Positions 55,931 to 64,000 of a DNA stretch of 64,000 nt are shown piece by piece. Every line of letters starts with the position of its first letter. Position 1 is the stretch's first letter. This DNA is from Polyangium spumosum (GTDB lineage: Bacteria > Myxococcota_A > Polyangia > Polyangiales > Polyangiaceae), in the NCBI RefSeq assembly GCF_009649845.1, contig NZ_WJIE01000006.1, forward strand, positions 124,001-188,000, in the 5' to 3' direction. Both the position numbers and the translations under genes were made by a program. The notes below the pieces were generated by a model. That model did no database searches and was not told the DNA's origin. It saw only the letters and a program-made list of their open reading frames with translations.

Positions 55931-56719
55931 CTACGCCACGAGGTTCATCGGGACGTCATCACCTGCCATGTCGAGCCCGTTCGGCGCGTCCGTCGCCTTG
56001 CCCGCGTCGAGCACCACCACGCGCCGCGGGCGCACGTCGAGCAGCGTCCGATCGTGCGTCGCGAAGAGCACCGTGGCCCCGGTCTCGTGGATGTCCTCGA
56101 AGAGGCCGAGGATGTCGATCGCGAGCTCGGGATCGAGGTTGCCCGTCGGCTCGTCGGCGAGGATGAGCGCCGGCTCGCCCACGATCGCCCGCGCGATCGC
56201 GACCCTTTGTTGCTCGCCGCCCGAGAGGCGCTTGGCCTGCTCGTCGCCGCGCCCCGAGAGCCCGACGCGCTCGAGCGCCTCGCCCACGCGGCTGCGCACG
56301 AGCCGCGGCGGCAGGCCCACGACCTCGAGCGCCACGGCCACGTTGTCGAACACGGTCCAGCTCGGCACGAGCTTGAAGTCCTGGAAGACGTAGCCGATGT
56401 TGCGGCGCAGGGCGGGGATCGAGTCCTCGCGCAGGCGCCCCACGTCGCGGCCGAGGAAGAGGATCCGGCCCTCGTCGACGCGCTCGGTGCGGTGCACGAG
56501 CCGGAGCAGCGTGCTCTTGCCCGCGCCCGAGGGCCCCGTGATGAACACGAACTCCCCGCGCTCGATCGTGAGCGACATCCCTCGCAGGACGGGTTGGTCC
56601 GGCCGGTAGGCCTTGTGCACGTCCTCGAACACCAGGATCGGCCGCCTCGCTGCAGCCGGGTCGAACCGGTGTCCGGACCGCAGGGCCGGATGAAACGAAG
56701 GGCGCGGGGATGACGCCAT
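55931..56719 (-). CDS. ftsE: cell-division ATP-binding protein FtsE
   Basis: This 262-residue ABC ATPase shows Walker A GPSGAGKST, Q-loop VFQDFKL, signature LSGGEQQR, Walker B ALILADEPTGNLD and H-loop ATHDR. The N terminus has about 28 extra residues relative to typical FtsE. The gene starts at ATG 56719 and leads ftsX and the EnvC-like gene in one minus-strand operon (11-base and one-base gaps). It works at the septum. Confidence 0.95.
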   Translation of the reverse strand: MASSPRPSFHPALRSGHRFDPAAARRPILVFEDVHKAYRPDQPVLRGMSLTIERGEFVFITGPSGAGKSTLLRLVHRTERVDEGRILFLGRDVGRLREDSIPALRRNIGYVFQDFKLVPSWTVFDNVAVALEVVGLPPRLVRSRVGEALERVGLSGRGDEQAKRLSGGEQQRVAIARAIVGEPALILADEPTGNLDPELAIDILGLFEDIHETGATVLFATHDRTLLDVRPRRVVVLDAGKATDAPNGLDMAGDDVPMNLVA

Positions 56720-56781
56720 GGGCGCGATTGCTACCAGGGCCCTACGGAGCGGGAAAATTTTTGGGGTAAGGAGAGAGCGTC

Positions 56782-57675
56782 ATGCCGCTCCGCATCGCGT
56801 TTTTTGGCCTGCCCCTCGCGGCGCTCCTGCTCGCGAAGGACGGGCACTCGATCGAGCTCTGCGCCGTCTGCCGCAAGGACGCCCTCGGCCTCCGTCGCGC
56901 GCGGCGCGTGTTCGGTGATCGCGTGATCGTCAAGCCCAGGGTCACGGACGCCGCGCTGCTCGATCGCGTCGCGCGCCTCCAGCCCGACCTCGTCGTGAGC
57001 TGGTTCTGGACCACGCGCCTGCCCATGCGCCTCGTCGAGAGCGCGCGGCTCGGCGGCATCGGCGTCCATCCCTCGCTCCTGCCGCGCCACCGCGGCCCCG
57101 ATCCGACGACATGGGCGATCCTCGCCGGCGACGCGATCACCGGCGTCTCCGTGCACCGCATCGCCGCGGAGTACGACACCGGCGCGATCCTGGAGCAGGA
57201 GGAGCTCGTGATCGATCCTCGCTGGACCGGCTGGGACCTCGCGCGCGCCCTCGATCGTCCCTCGCTGCGCGCCTTGCGCCGCACCTGCATGCGCCTGTCG
57301 CGCGGCGAGACGATCGCCGAGATCCCGCAAGACGAGGCGCTCGTGACGCACGCGCCCGCCCTCGGCGACGACGAGCACGCGATCCGCTGGACCTGGCCCA
57401 CCGATCGCGTGCTCCGCCACGTCCGCGCCCTCGCGCCCGCGCCCGGCGCCTTCACCGAGATCGCGGGCGCGCTCGTGACCGTGCTCGAGGCCCGAGAAGC
57501 GGCGCATTTTCCCGGCGCGCTCGCGCCTGGCGAGGGCTACGCCGAGGGGGGTTTTGCCGTGATCCGCACCGGGGATGGCGCGGTGATCCTGGTGCGGGGT
57601 GAGATCGACGGCGCGCCCGCGGACGCCTCGGCCCTCGCCCGGCTCTTTCTTGCGCCAGCGCCTTTGCTAGGCTGA
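56782..57675 (+). CDS. formyltransferase-like protein (Fmt fold)
   Basis: This 297-residue protein has the formyl-transferase N-terminal fold with VHPSLLPRHRGPDPTTWAI, the VHRIAAEYDTGAIL segment carrying the Asp, and a C-terminal domain of about 70 residues resembling Fmt_C. In Fmt the catalytic Asn precedes Val-His (NVH); here the triplet reads GVH, so the Asn is replaced by Gly while His and Asp remain. Either it is a diverged formyltransferase or it has lost activity. The genuine fmt of the genome is not in this window. The ATG 56782 start has GGGGTAAGGAGAG upstream, a good Shine-Dalgarno. Confidence 0.75.
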   Translation: MPLRIAFFGLPLAALLLAKDGHSIELCAVCRKDALGLRRARRVFGDRVIVKPRVTDAALLDRVARLQPDLVVSWFWTTRLPMRLVESARLGGIGVHPSLLPRHRGPDPTTWAILAGDAITGVSVHRIAAEYDTGAILEQEELVIDPRWTGWDLARALDRPSLRALRRTCMRLSRGETIAEIPQDEALVTHAPALGDDEHAIRWTWPTDRVLRHVRALAPAPGAFTEIAGALVTVLEAREAAHFPGALAPGEGYAEGGFAVIRTGDGAVILVRGEIDGAPADASALARLFLAPAPLLG

Positions 57676-57716
57676 CGCCGCGCTCCGCGACTGGCGCGCT
57701 TTCTTGGAGGAGGACC

Positions 57717-59003
57717 GTGGAACCCGCTCAGCTCGCAAAGATCGCGCGCGCATCCCTCGCCGAGGCGCTCTCCGCCCTGCAGAGCGCCGACGACGCGCCC
57801 GATGAGCTCCTCGAGGCCGCCGAGCCCATCGCGAAGACGATGGGCATCCTGCACAAGATCGAGCGCAGCGGCGGCGCCGTGCTCGACGGCCGCGACGTCG
57901 CGCTCAAGAACGTGCGCAAGGTCCTCGCGGACGTGCAGGCGCTCGACGTGGATCACCCCGCCGTCGACACGGTGCTCGAGTCGGTCGCCGCGTCGCTCGC
58001 GAAGGTGAACGCGCTCGCGAAGCACAAGGGGACGGGCCAGCCGGCGGCGCAACCCGTTGCGGAGACGAAGCCCGCCCCCCAACCGGAACCACAACGTGTT
58101 GCGGTTCCGGACCCCCCTCCCCAACCCGAACCTCAACGTGTTGCGGTTCCGGACCCCCCTCCCCAACCCGAACCTCAACGCGTTGTGGTTCCGGACCCCC
58201 CTCCCCAACCCGAACCTCAACGCGTCGAGGTTGCGAAGCCTCCTCCCCAGCCGGAACCGCAACGCGTCGAGGTCGCGAAGCCACCTCCCGAGCCCGAACC
58301 GCAACGCGTCGAGGTCGCGAAGCCTCCTCCCGAGCCCGCCGCGCCCGAGCCCGTCGCGGAGGTGATCAAACCCGCGCCCGTCCTCCAGATCGCGCCGGAG
58401 CCCGTCGTCGAGCCGCAACGCGTCGTCGAGGTGAAGCCCGCGCCCGCGCTCGCTCCCGTCGCGGCTGCGCCCGCGCTCGCTCCCATCCCTGCGCCCGTCG
58501 CTGCGCCCACGCCTGCGCCTGCGCCCGTCGCTGCGCCGGCGCCTGCGCCTGCGCCCACGCCCGCGCCTGCGAAGGCCGAGCCGCGCAAGGATCCGCAGCC
58601 CACACCCGCGCCCGCGAAGGCCACGCCCGCGCCTGCCAAGGCCACGCCTGCGCCGGGCAAGGCGCAGGTCCCGCCCGGCGTGCGCCCCGTCGACGTCGAG
58701 CTCGGCACGCACAGCACCTCGAACTTCTACAAGGGCCTCTCCGGCAACGACGTCATCGAGCACGGCGGCATCTTCGTCTCGACCTACCGCATCCCGAAGC
58801 TCGGCGCCGAGGTCCAGCTCCGCGTCCTCATGCCCGGCGACTACGAGTTCTACGCGAAGGCCGTCGTGCAATGGACGCGCGAGGCGAGCGGCTCCTCCGA
58901 GCCCGGCTTCGGCGCGCGCTTCACCCAGATCGGGAGCGAGGGCAGGCAGCTCGTCTACCGCTACGCGCGGAACCGCGAGCCGATGTTCTACGACGACCTG
59001 TGA
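57717..59003 (+). CDS. PilZ-like protein with Pro-rich repeat linker
   Basis: This 428-residue protein starts at GTG 57717 with GGAGGAGG upstream. The N-terminal part (about 100 residues) is helical. A Pro-rich linker contains six 14-residue units of the type PQPEPQRVAVPDPP, then Pro/Ala repeats. The C-terminal 110 residues resemble a PilZ domain (THSTSNFYKGLSGNDV, IEHGGIFVSTY, VVQWTREASG, GFGARFTQI). The RxxxR c-di-GMP signature is not clear, so ligand binding is uncertain. Its stop overlaps the next gene's start in a GTGA. Confidence 0.7.
   Translation: MEPAQLAKIARASLAEALSALQSADDAPDELLEAAEPIAKTMGILHKIERSGGAVLDGRDVALKNVRKVLADVQALDVDHPAVDTVLESVAASLAKVNALAKHKGTGQPAAQPVAETKPAPQPEPQRVAVPDPPPQPEPQRVAVPDPPPQPEPQRVVVPDPPPQPEPQRVEVAKPPPQPEPQRVEVAKPPPEPEPQRVEVAKPPPEPAAPEPVAEVIKPAPVLQIAPEPVVEPQRVVEVKPAPALAPVAAAPALAPIPAPVAAPTPAPAPVAAPAPAPAPTPAPAKAEPRKDPQPTPAPAKATPAPAKATPAPGKAQVPPGVRPVDVELGTHSTSNFYKGLSGNDVIEHGGIFVSTYRIPKLGAEVQLRVLMPGDYEFYAKAVVQWTREASGSSEPGFGARFTQIGSEGRQLVYRYARNREPMFYDDL
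58077..58328 (+). repeat. six coding repeats of 42 bp
   Basis: Six in-frame units of 14 residues (PQPEPQRV plus six variable residues, mainly AVPDPP then EVAKPP) sit in the linker of the PilZ-like protein. Neighbouring units are nearly identical in DNA sequence, so the number may vary between strains. Confidence 0.85.
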
Positions 59004-62000
59004 AGCGCTCCTCCACGCGCCGCGCGGCCCTCGTAGGCGCCGCGCTCTCCTTGGCCCTCGCCGTGCCCCGCACCGCAGAGGCCGTCGGAGATCCGGATCT
59101 CGACTGGGCGACCCTCGAGACGGCGCACTTCCGCGTCCATCACCCGACCACGCTCACGCCCCTCGCCGAGCGCGTCGCGCGCCTCTCGGAGCTCATCCAC
59201 GCGCGCCTCACGGTCGCGCTCGACAACCGCCCGCGCGGCAAGACCGAGGTCGTGATCACGGACGACGTCGACTCGGCCAACGGCTCGGCCACGGCGCTGC
59301 CCTTCAACACCGTGCGCCTCTACGCGACCGCGCCCGGGGACCTCTCGCCGCTCGGCGACTACGACGACTGGCTCTACGACCTCATCGTCCACGAGCACAC
59401 GCACATCCTGCACCTCGACAACATCTCGGGGCTGCCCGCGCTCATCAACACGATCCTCGGCAAGAGCTTCGCGCCGAACCAGGTGCAGCCGCGCTGGATC
59501 ATCGAGGGCCTCGCCACCGTGTACGAGTCGCGCGAGTCGAGCGCCGGCCGCATGCGCTCGGCGCTCTTCGACATGTTCATGCGCGCCGACGTGCTCGACG
59601 ACAACATCGCCCGGCTCGATCAGATGTCGTCCGTGGCGCTGCGCTGGCCCCAGGGCAACATCTGGTACCTCTACGGCTCGCGTTTCCTCGGCTGGATCAG
59701 CGACGTCTACGGCCCGAACACGATGACGGCCGTCGCCGCGGACTACGGCAACAACGTCCTGCCCTGGGGCATCAACCGCTCGATGCGGCGCGCGACGGGC
59801 CGGACGTACGAGGAGCTCTACGACGGCTTCAAGGATCACCTGCGCCGCAAGTACGCCGCGCAGGTGCGCGCCATCGAGGCCCGCGGGATCCGCGAAGGCG
59901 TCCGCCTCACGCGCCACGGCCGCAACGTCCACTACCCGCGGTTCGTCCCCCGAAACGCCCGCGCGACCGACGCCGACGAGCTCGTCTACTACCGCGACGA
60001 CTACAACGTGCGCGAGGGCATCTACCGCGCGCGCCTGACCAAGCGCCGCGACGGCTTCGAGGCCGAATCGAAGCTCGTCGTTCGCACCCGCGGCATGTCG
60101 ACCTCGTCGTTCTCGCCCGCGGGGGATCACTTCTTCCAGAGCAACAGCCCCTTCAAGATCGTCTACCGCCGCGACGATCTCTACCGCGTCGAGAACGGCA
60201 AGACGGCGCCGCGCGGCGACGAAGCCGCGCGCCACCGCCTCACCGTCGGCCTTCGCGCCGGCGCGCCCGACGTGAGCCCCGACGGCCGTCGCGTCACGTT
60301 CACCGTCAACACGAAGGGCACGACCTTCCTCCAGATCGCCGACCTCGACCCCGAGGGACACGTCCAGAACCGGCGCGACCTCGTCCCGAGCGCGCGCTTC
60401 GAGCAGGCCTACACGCCGCGCTTCTCGCCCAACGGCCGCTCCATCGCCTACAGCGCGTGGACGAAGGGCGGCTACCGCGACATCCGCATCGTCGACGCCT
60501 CGACCGGCGCCTTCGAGAACATCACGCGCGACCGCGCCCTCGACGCGAACCCCGTCTGGTCGAGCGACGGCAAGACCCTCTACTTCTCCTCCGATCGCAG
60601 CGGCGTCCCGAACATCTACGCCTACGACGTCGCGAGCCGCGGCCTCAAGCAGGTCACGAACGTGCGCATGGGCGCGCTCCAGCCCGCGGTGAGCCCCGAC
60701 GATCGGACGCTCGTCTACGTCGGCTACACCTCGAAGGGCTTCGACCTCTACGCGATGCCGCTCGACCCGGCGCGTTTCCTCGACGCGCCACCTCCGCCCG
60801 CGGATCGCCCCGACCCGCCGCCCGAGCCCGAGCGCATCCCCATGCGCAAGCTGCCCTATCGCGCGCTCTCCACGCTCGCGCCGCGCAACTACGCCGTCTC
60901 CTTCGGCCCTGGCAACTACAGCCAGAACGCGCTCACGCTCAGCACCTTCGGCGCCGACGTCGCGGGCTTCCACGAGTTCTCGGCCGAGATGATCGCCGAC
61001 TTCGCCGCGCCCGCGCCGCGCGTGAGCCTCGACTACTCGTACCGCAGGCTCCCGGTCGACCTCGGCGTCCGCTTCTTCCACGCCGTCTCTCCGCGCTTCC
61101 AGGGCTACCGCCTCAGCGGCGTCGACGTCCCGTACGACGAGCGCGGCGTCGGCCTCTCGTCGAGCTTGACCTACCGGATCCCCGGCGAGTTCACCGACCA
61201 GACCCTGAGCCTCTCCTACTCGCTCACGAACTTCCGCGCCGAGGTCGCTGGACAAACCCCCGGGCTCGACCCCTACGCCCCGCGCACGCGCCTGCCCTTC
61301 GGCGGCATGATCGGCACCGTCCGCGCGTCCTACGGCTTCTCCAACGTCGAGGGCTCGCTCGACGCGGCCGGCTCGATCCGCGGCTACTCCGCGCGTTTCG
61401 CCGTCGAGTACGCGGGCCCGGCGACGGGCAGCGACTTCACCTTGCAGACCGCCGAGGCCTCCGCCGTGGGTTACATCCCCATGCCCTGGCGCGGCCTGCA
61501 CACGCTCGCGCTGCGCGTCGCGGGCGGCATCGCGGCGGGCACCTACCCGCGGGACGGCTTCTTCTTCGTCGGCGGCTACGACCTCGACAACGTGAGCCTC
61601 GTCGACTCGGTCACGACGGGCATCTACGACGGCTCCTTCGTGCTGCGCGGCTACGCGCCTGGCAGCGCCTCCGGCCGCGCCTACCTCCTGCAGAACGTCG
61701 AGTACCGCTTCCCGATCGCCAAGCCCGACTGGGGTTTGTCCACGCTCCCCTTCTACCTGCGCCGCCTCGACGGCAACGTCTTCGTCGACTACGGCGGCGC
61801 CTTCGACAAACTCTCGCGTGACGACGTCTCGTTCCTCTCGAACGGCGCGCTCATCGACGCGCCCAAGCTCCACACCTCGATCGGCGCCGAGCTCTGGCTC
61901 GGCCTCTCGATCGGCTACTACGTCCACACGCAGCTCCGCCTCGGCTACGCCTATGGCCTCAGCGCGAAGGCGATCCCCGGCGGTCAGGCGTACTTCGTCG

Positions 62001-62017
62001 CCTCGAGCGCGTTCTGA
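59000..62017 (+). CDS. peptidase-like/TolB propeller/outer-membrane barrel fusion
   Basis: This 1005-residue protein has a signal peptide (ALVGAALSLALAVPRTAEA). A zinc-peptidase domain carries HEHTH (LIVHEHTHILHLDN) and a downstream Glu (RWIIEGLATVYES), similar to MA-clan peptidases. WD40-like propeller repeats (SPDGRRVTFTVNTKG, WSSDGKTLYFSSDRSGVPNIY) come next. A C-terminal region of about 350 residues resembles a Bam-type outer-membrane barrel and ends in FVASSAF. It may process or present proteins at the outer membrane. GTG 59000 overlaps the previous stop (GTGA), coupling it to the PilZ-like gene. Confidence 0.8.
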   Translation: MKRSSTRRAALVGAALSLALAVPRTAEAVGDPDLDWATLETAHFRVHHPTTLTPLAERVARLSELIHARLTVALDNRPRGKTEVVITDDVDSANGSATALPFNTVRLYATAPGDLSPLGDYDDWLYDLIVHEHTHILHLDNISGLPALINTILGKSFAPNQVQPRWIIEGLATVYESRESSAGRMRSALFDMFMRADVLDDNIARLDQMSSVALRWPQGNIWYLYGSRFLGWISDVYGPNTMTAVAADYGNNVLPWGINRSMRRATGRTYEELYDGFKDHLRRKYAAQVRAIEARGIREGVRLTRHGRNVHYPRFVPRNARATDADELVYYRDDYNVREGIYRARLTKRRDGFEAESKLVVRTRGMSTSSFSPAGDHFFQSNSPFKIVYRRDDLYRVENGKTAPRGDEAARHRLTVGLRAGAPDVSPDGRRVTFTVNTKGTTFLQIADLDPEGHVQNRRDLVPSARFEQAYTPRFSPNGRSIAYSAWTKGGYRDIRIVDASTGAFENITRDRALDANPVWSSDGKTLYFSSDRSGVPNIYAYDVASRGLKQVTNVRMGALQPAVSPDDRTLVYVGYTSKGFDLYAMPLDPARFLDAPPPPADRPDPPPEPERIPMRKLPYRALSTLAPRNYAVSFGPGNYSQNALTLSTFGADVAGFHEFSAEMIADFAAPAPRVSLDYSYRRLPVDLGVRFFHAVSPRFQGYRLSGVDVPYDERGVGLSSSLTYRIPGEFTDQTLSLSYSLTNFRAEVAGQTPGLDPYAPRTRLPFGGMIGTVRASYGFSNVEGSLDAAGSIRGYSARFAVEYAGPATGSDFTLQTAEASAVGYIPMPWRGLHTLALRVAGGIAAGTYPRDGFFFVGGYDLDNVSLVDSVTTGIYDGSFVLRGYAPGSASGRAYLLQNVEYRFPIAKPDWGLSTLPFYLRRLDGNVFVDYGGAFDKLSRDDVSFLSNGALIDAPKLHTSIGAELWLGLSIGYYVHTQLRLGYAYGLSAKAIPGGQAYFVASSAF

Positions 62018-62034
62018 CGAGAAAGGCCAAGAAC

Positions 62035-62526
62035 TTGCCCGGAACCCTTCACGCGGCGTCTCGTGGGTACGTGCGCCGAACCTTCGCCCTCCTCCTCGTG
62101 GCCCTCGCCGCTTCGGGCTGCATGATGCCCCAGACGCCGACGGACAAGCTCATGGACGCCGCGTACGACCACAACACGGCCCTGCGCTTCGGCCGCATGG
62201 ACATCGCGCGTGAGCACGTCGTGGCGTCGGCGCGCGAGGCGTGGGCGCAGCGGCATGCGTCCTGGGGGGGTCGGGTGCGCGTCGTTGATCTCGAGCTCTC
62301 CGACGTCCGCATGAAGGCCCGCGACGAGGCCGAGGTCCGCGTGCGCGTCGAGTGGCAACGCATCGACGAGGCCGAGCTCCGCACGACCGAGCTCGTCCAG
62401 AAGTGGCGCAACGCGAGCGGCTGGCGCGTGCACGCCGAAGAGTGCGCCAGCGGCGACACGGCCCTTCTCGATCGTCCCGCGGACACGGCCAAACCCAAAG
62501 CCGGCAGCGCAAAGGACGATTTTTAG
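62035..62526 (+). CDS. small lipoprotein of unknown function
   Basis: This is a lipoprotein of 163 residues from the TTG start at 62035, which has AGAAAGG upstream; GTG 62071 would give 151. Lipobox is LAASGC. The mature part (KLMDAAYDHNTALRFGRMDIA, RVRVVDLELSDVRMK) is alpha/beta with charged helices and no recognised motif. It lies 18 bases after the outer-membrane fusion gene, so it is probably a partner of that protein in the same operon. Confidence 0.7.
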   Translation: MPGTLHAASRGYVRRTFALLLVALAASGCMMPQTPTDKLMDAAYDHNTALRFGRMDIAREHVVASAREAWAQRHASWGGRVRVVDLELSDVRMKARDEAEVRVRVEWQRIDEAELRTTELVQKWRNASGWRVHAEECASGDTALLDRPADTAKPKAGSAKDDF

Positions 62527-62650
62527 GTCCCCTCTCCCCCCACCCACCCCTCTCCCGCGAGCGGGGGTTTGGGGGCGTAGCTCGGCTTGTCCGAGCGTAG
62601 CCCCCAAGCGATGAATGAGGGGCGGGGGTGAGGGAGTCTTCCCGGAACGA

Positions 62651-62818
62651 TCAGCTCGCCGCAGCGGGCGCCGCAGCCGCAGCCTTCTTCGACTTCTTCG
62701 GCGCTGCGGTCTCCTGCGTGGCCAGCTCGACCTTCGGGGCCTTGGCGCGCGCCTTCTTCTTCACCTGTGCCTTGCGGCGCCTCATCTTGATCGAGTTGCG
62801 GCGATCACGGTAACCCAT
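62651..62818 (-). CDS. small basic Lys/Ala-rich protein
   Basis: This 55-residue protein has a basic N terminus (MGYRDRRNSIKMRRRKAQVKK) and a C-terminal Ala/Lys tail (PKKSKKAAAAAPAAAS). It resembles ribosomal or nucleoid small proteins only in composition. A clear Shine-Dalgarno (GAGGAG) lies nine bases before ATG 62818. It is too short for ordinary gene-finding cut-offs. Nucleic-acid binding is a reasonable inference from charge. Confidence 0.6.
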   Translation of the reverse strand: MGYRDRRNSIKMRRRKAQVKKKARAKAPKVELATQETAAPKKSKKAAAAAPAAAS

Positions 62819-63005
62819 CGCGTGTGACTCCTCGGGGGATGCTTTTGCGGGCCTCGGCGCAACGTTGGTTGCGCGAGCCCCGTCGTTCGGTCTGAAAAAC
62901 GGGCGGCAAATCTGCCCAAGAAGGGGCCCGCCCGCAAGGATTCAGGGAAGGATCGTGCCCGGCGCCGAAGCGCAGGCTCGTCAGCCTCGGCGGACCGCTC
63001 CCTCT

Positions 63006-63269
63006 TCAGCCTCCGCTGACCGCTCCGTCGAGGGCGACCTCACGGCCGCGGACCTCGAGGCGATACCGGGAGTTCACGGTCTCGATGTAGAAGACTTCCC
63101 GCCCCGCGAGCCGGAGGACCCGCTTGACCGGTGTCGTCACGTATTCGTGCATCCCGTCGGAAAACTCGATCACGACGACAGAGCCTTTCCGCGGAGCACG
63201 TACCAGTCGACCGACGACGGCGCGGGAGCCACGGCCGAGCTTGCGGAGCACAACTTGCACAGCAGCCAT
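63006..63269 (-). CDS. small protein of unknown function
   Basis: This 87-residue protein begins at ATG 63269 (MAAVQVVLRKLGRGSRAVVGRL). It has short beta segments (VVVIEFSDGMHEYVTTPVKRVL, VFYIETVNSRYRLEV) typical of a small barrel. The frame is open to 63305, but ATG 63269 is the natural start. No family is recognised. The 276 bases between it and tdk show nothing. Confidence 0.6.
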   Translation of the reverse strand: MAAVQVVLRKLGRGSRAVVGRLVRAPRKGSVVVIEFSDGMHEYVTTPVKRVLRLAGREVFYIETVNSRYRLEVRGREVALDGAVSGG

Positions 63270-63545
63270 CCTAGCATGCACTCGCGAGACGGGCACAAGC
63301 TGCACAAGGGCGGCGCCTGATTTCCGCGCGTCCGTCCAGCTTCACACGGCGAAGATCCGCCGCCGACGCGACACATACCGCGCCGCTCCAGCGTCTCGCG
63401 CCTCGACGCCGACTCCCCCAAACCTCCGAAAATACCGGAGATCCCGGCCTTTCCCGAGGAAGGGAGACGGAGCCCGGGGGGCGTCGGGGCATACGCTTGC
63501 GGTTTCCCCTTGCCTCTTTTGCCCGTCCGCGGTCTGTCTGCGCCC

Positions 63546-64000
63546 GTGCGCGGGGTACCTGCTCGTCCGACCGGGTCCGTCGAGGTGATCACGGGCTCGA
63601 TGTTCAGTGGAAAAACCGAGGAGCTCATCCGCCGCATCAAGCGCGCGATCCTCGCCCGTCAGCGCGTGCAGGCGTTCAAGCCGCGCATCGACGACCGTTA
63701 CGACGCCCATCGTATCGTCAGCCACGAGGCCGTGAGCGTCGAGGCCGTCGCCGTCGGCACGAGCGCGAGCATCGAGGAGCGCGTGCTCGACGAGACCGAC
63801 GTCGTCGCCATCGACGAGGCGCAGTTCTTCGATCGAGGCATCGTCGAGGTCTGCGACAAACTCGCGAACCGCGGCCTGCGCGTCATCGCCGCCGGCCTCG
63901 ACCAGGACTACCTCGGCCGCCCCTTCCCGCCGATGCCCGAGCTCATGGCCATCGCCGAGGAGGTCACCAAGGTGCACGCCGTCTGCGCCGTCTGCGGCGG
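63546..64000 (+). CDS. tdk: thymidine kinase, 3' end cut by the window
   Basis: About 151 codons of a type II thymidine kinase are visible; it phosphorylates thymidine to dTMP in the salvage pathway. The P-loop is [13 protein letters not shown]. Walker B is [11 protein letters not shown], the lasso region [16 protein letters not shown], and the first zinc-knuckle pair is CAVCGG. No ATG lies upstream; GTG 63546 is the best start, giving a short extension before EVITGSMF. The C terminus lies beyond the window. Confidence 0.88.
   Translation, partial: MRGVPARPTGSVEVITGSMFSGKTEELIRRIKRAILARQRVQAFKPRIDDRYDAHRIVSHEAVSVEAVAVGTSASIEERVLDETDVVAIDEAQFFDRGIVEVCDKLANRGLRVIAAGLDQDYLGRPFPPMPELMAIAEEVTKVHAVCAVCG

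Overview
The window is high-GC DNA packed with long genes. It carries several PASTA-less Ser/Thr protein kinases, a PP2C phosphatase, Gly-rich lipoproteins with SBBP repeats, MopE-type Cys/Asp motifs and many TPR proteins. This mix points to a myxobacterium, most likely of the Polyangiales; that placement is inferred from gene content, not from a marker tree. GC bias opens long false reading frames opposite nearly every gene, and these were left out.

Layout. 1-9.6 kb: an M20 amidohydrolase, a methyltransferase overlapping an ApbE-type flavin transferase, an enoyl-CoA hydratase, three tandem SBBP-repeat lipoproteins (the first one broken) and an SDR. 9.5-17.4 kb: M1 aminopeptidase with HEAT repeats, RecD2-like helicase, TPR protein, single-domain response regulator and HAD phosphatase. 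17.6-24.5 kb, minus strand: rplU-rpmA, preceded by a seven-gene run that looks like a variant His-Xaa-Ser (Hxs) peptide-modification system. That run has a GSH-repeat precursor, an HxsB-type radical SAM/SPASM protein, two HxsD-like proteins, a MopE-like lipoprotein, a second radical SAM protein and a Tat-exported protein. 24.6-27.3 kb: a divergent ClpB-like disaggregase.

27.3-44.8 kb: a 43-bp-period palindromic repeat array, glutaredoxin, two kinase/TPR-protein neighbourhoods flanking acetyl-CoA synthetase, a PP2C phosphatase, an HtrA-like protein without its catalytic triad, and an ECF sigma factor followed by a giant anti-sigma/FecR/VIT/vWA/TPR fusion. A His-rich membrane protein and a 3-hydroxyacyl-CoA dehydrogenase follow. 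44.9-50.7 kb: TPR protein, exported protein, PEP-synthase/rifampin-phosphotransferase-like enzyme, esterase lipoprotein, a second and unrelated 43-bp-period array, and a small protein. 50.9-54.1 kb: two overlapping sensor kinase genes. 54.1-56.7 kb: ftsE-ftsX with an EnvC-like degenerate LytM protein. 56.8-64 kb: a formyltransferase-like protein, a PilZ-like protein coupled to a peptidase/beta-propeller/outer-membrane-barrel fusion, small genes, and the start of thymidine kinase.

The strongest lead is the Hxs-like operon at 18.4-24.5 kb. The two 43-bp arrays, each lying between divergent genes, and the sigma/anti-sigma-vWA fusion also stand out. No tRNA, rRNA, IS element or genuine CRISPR array was seen.
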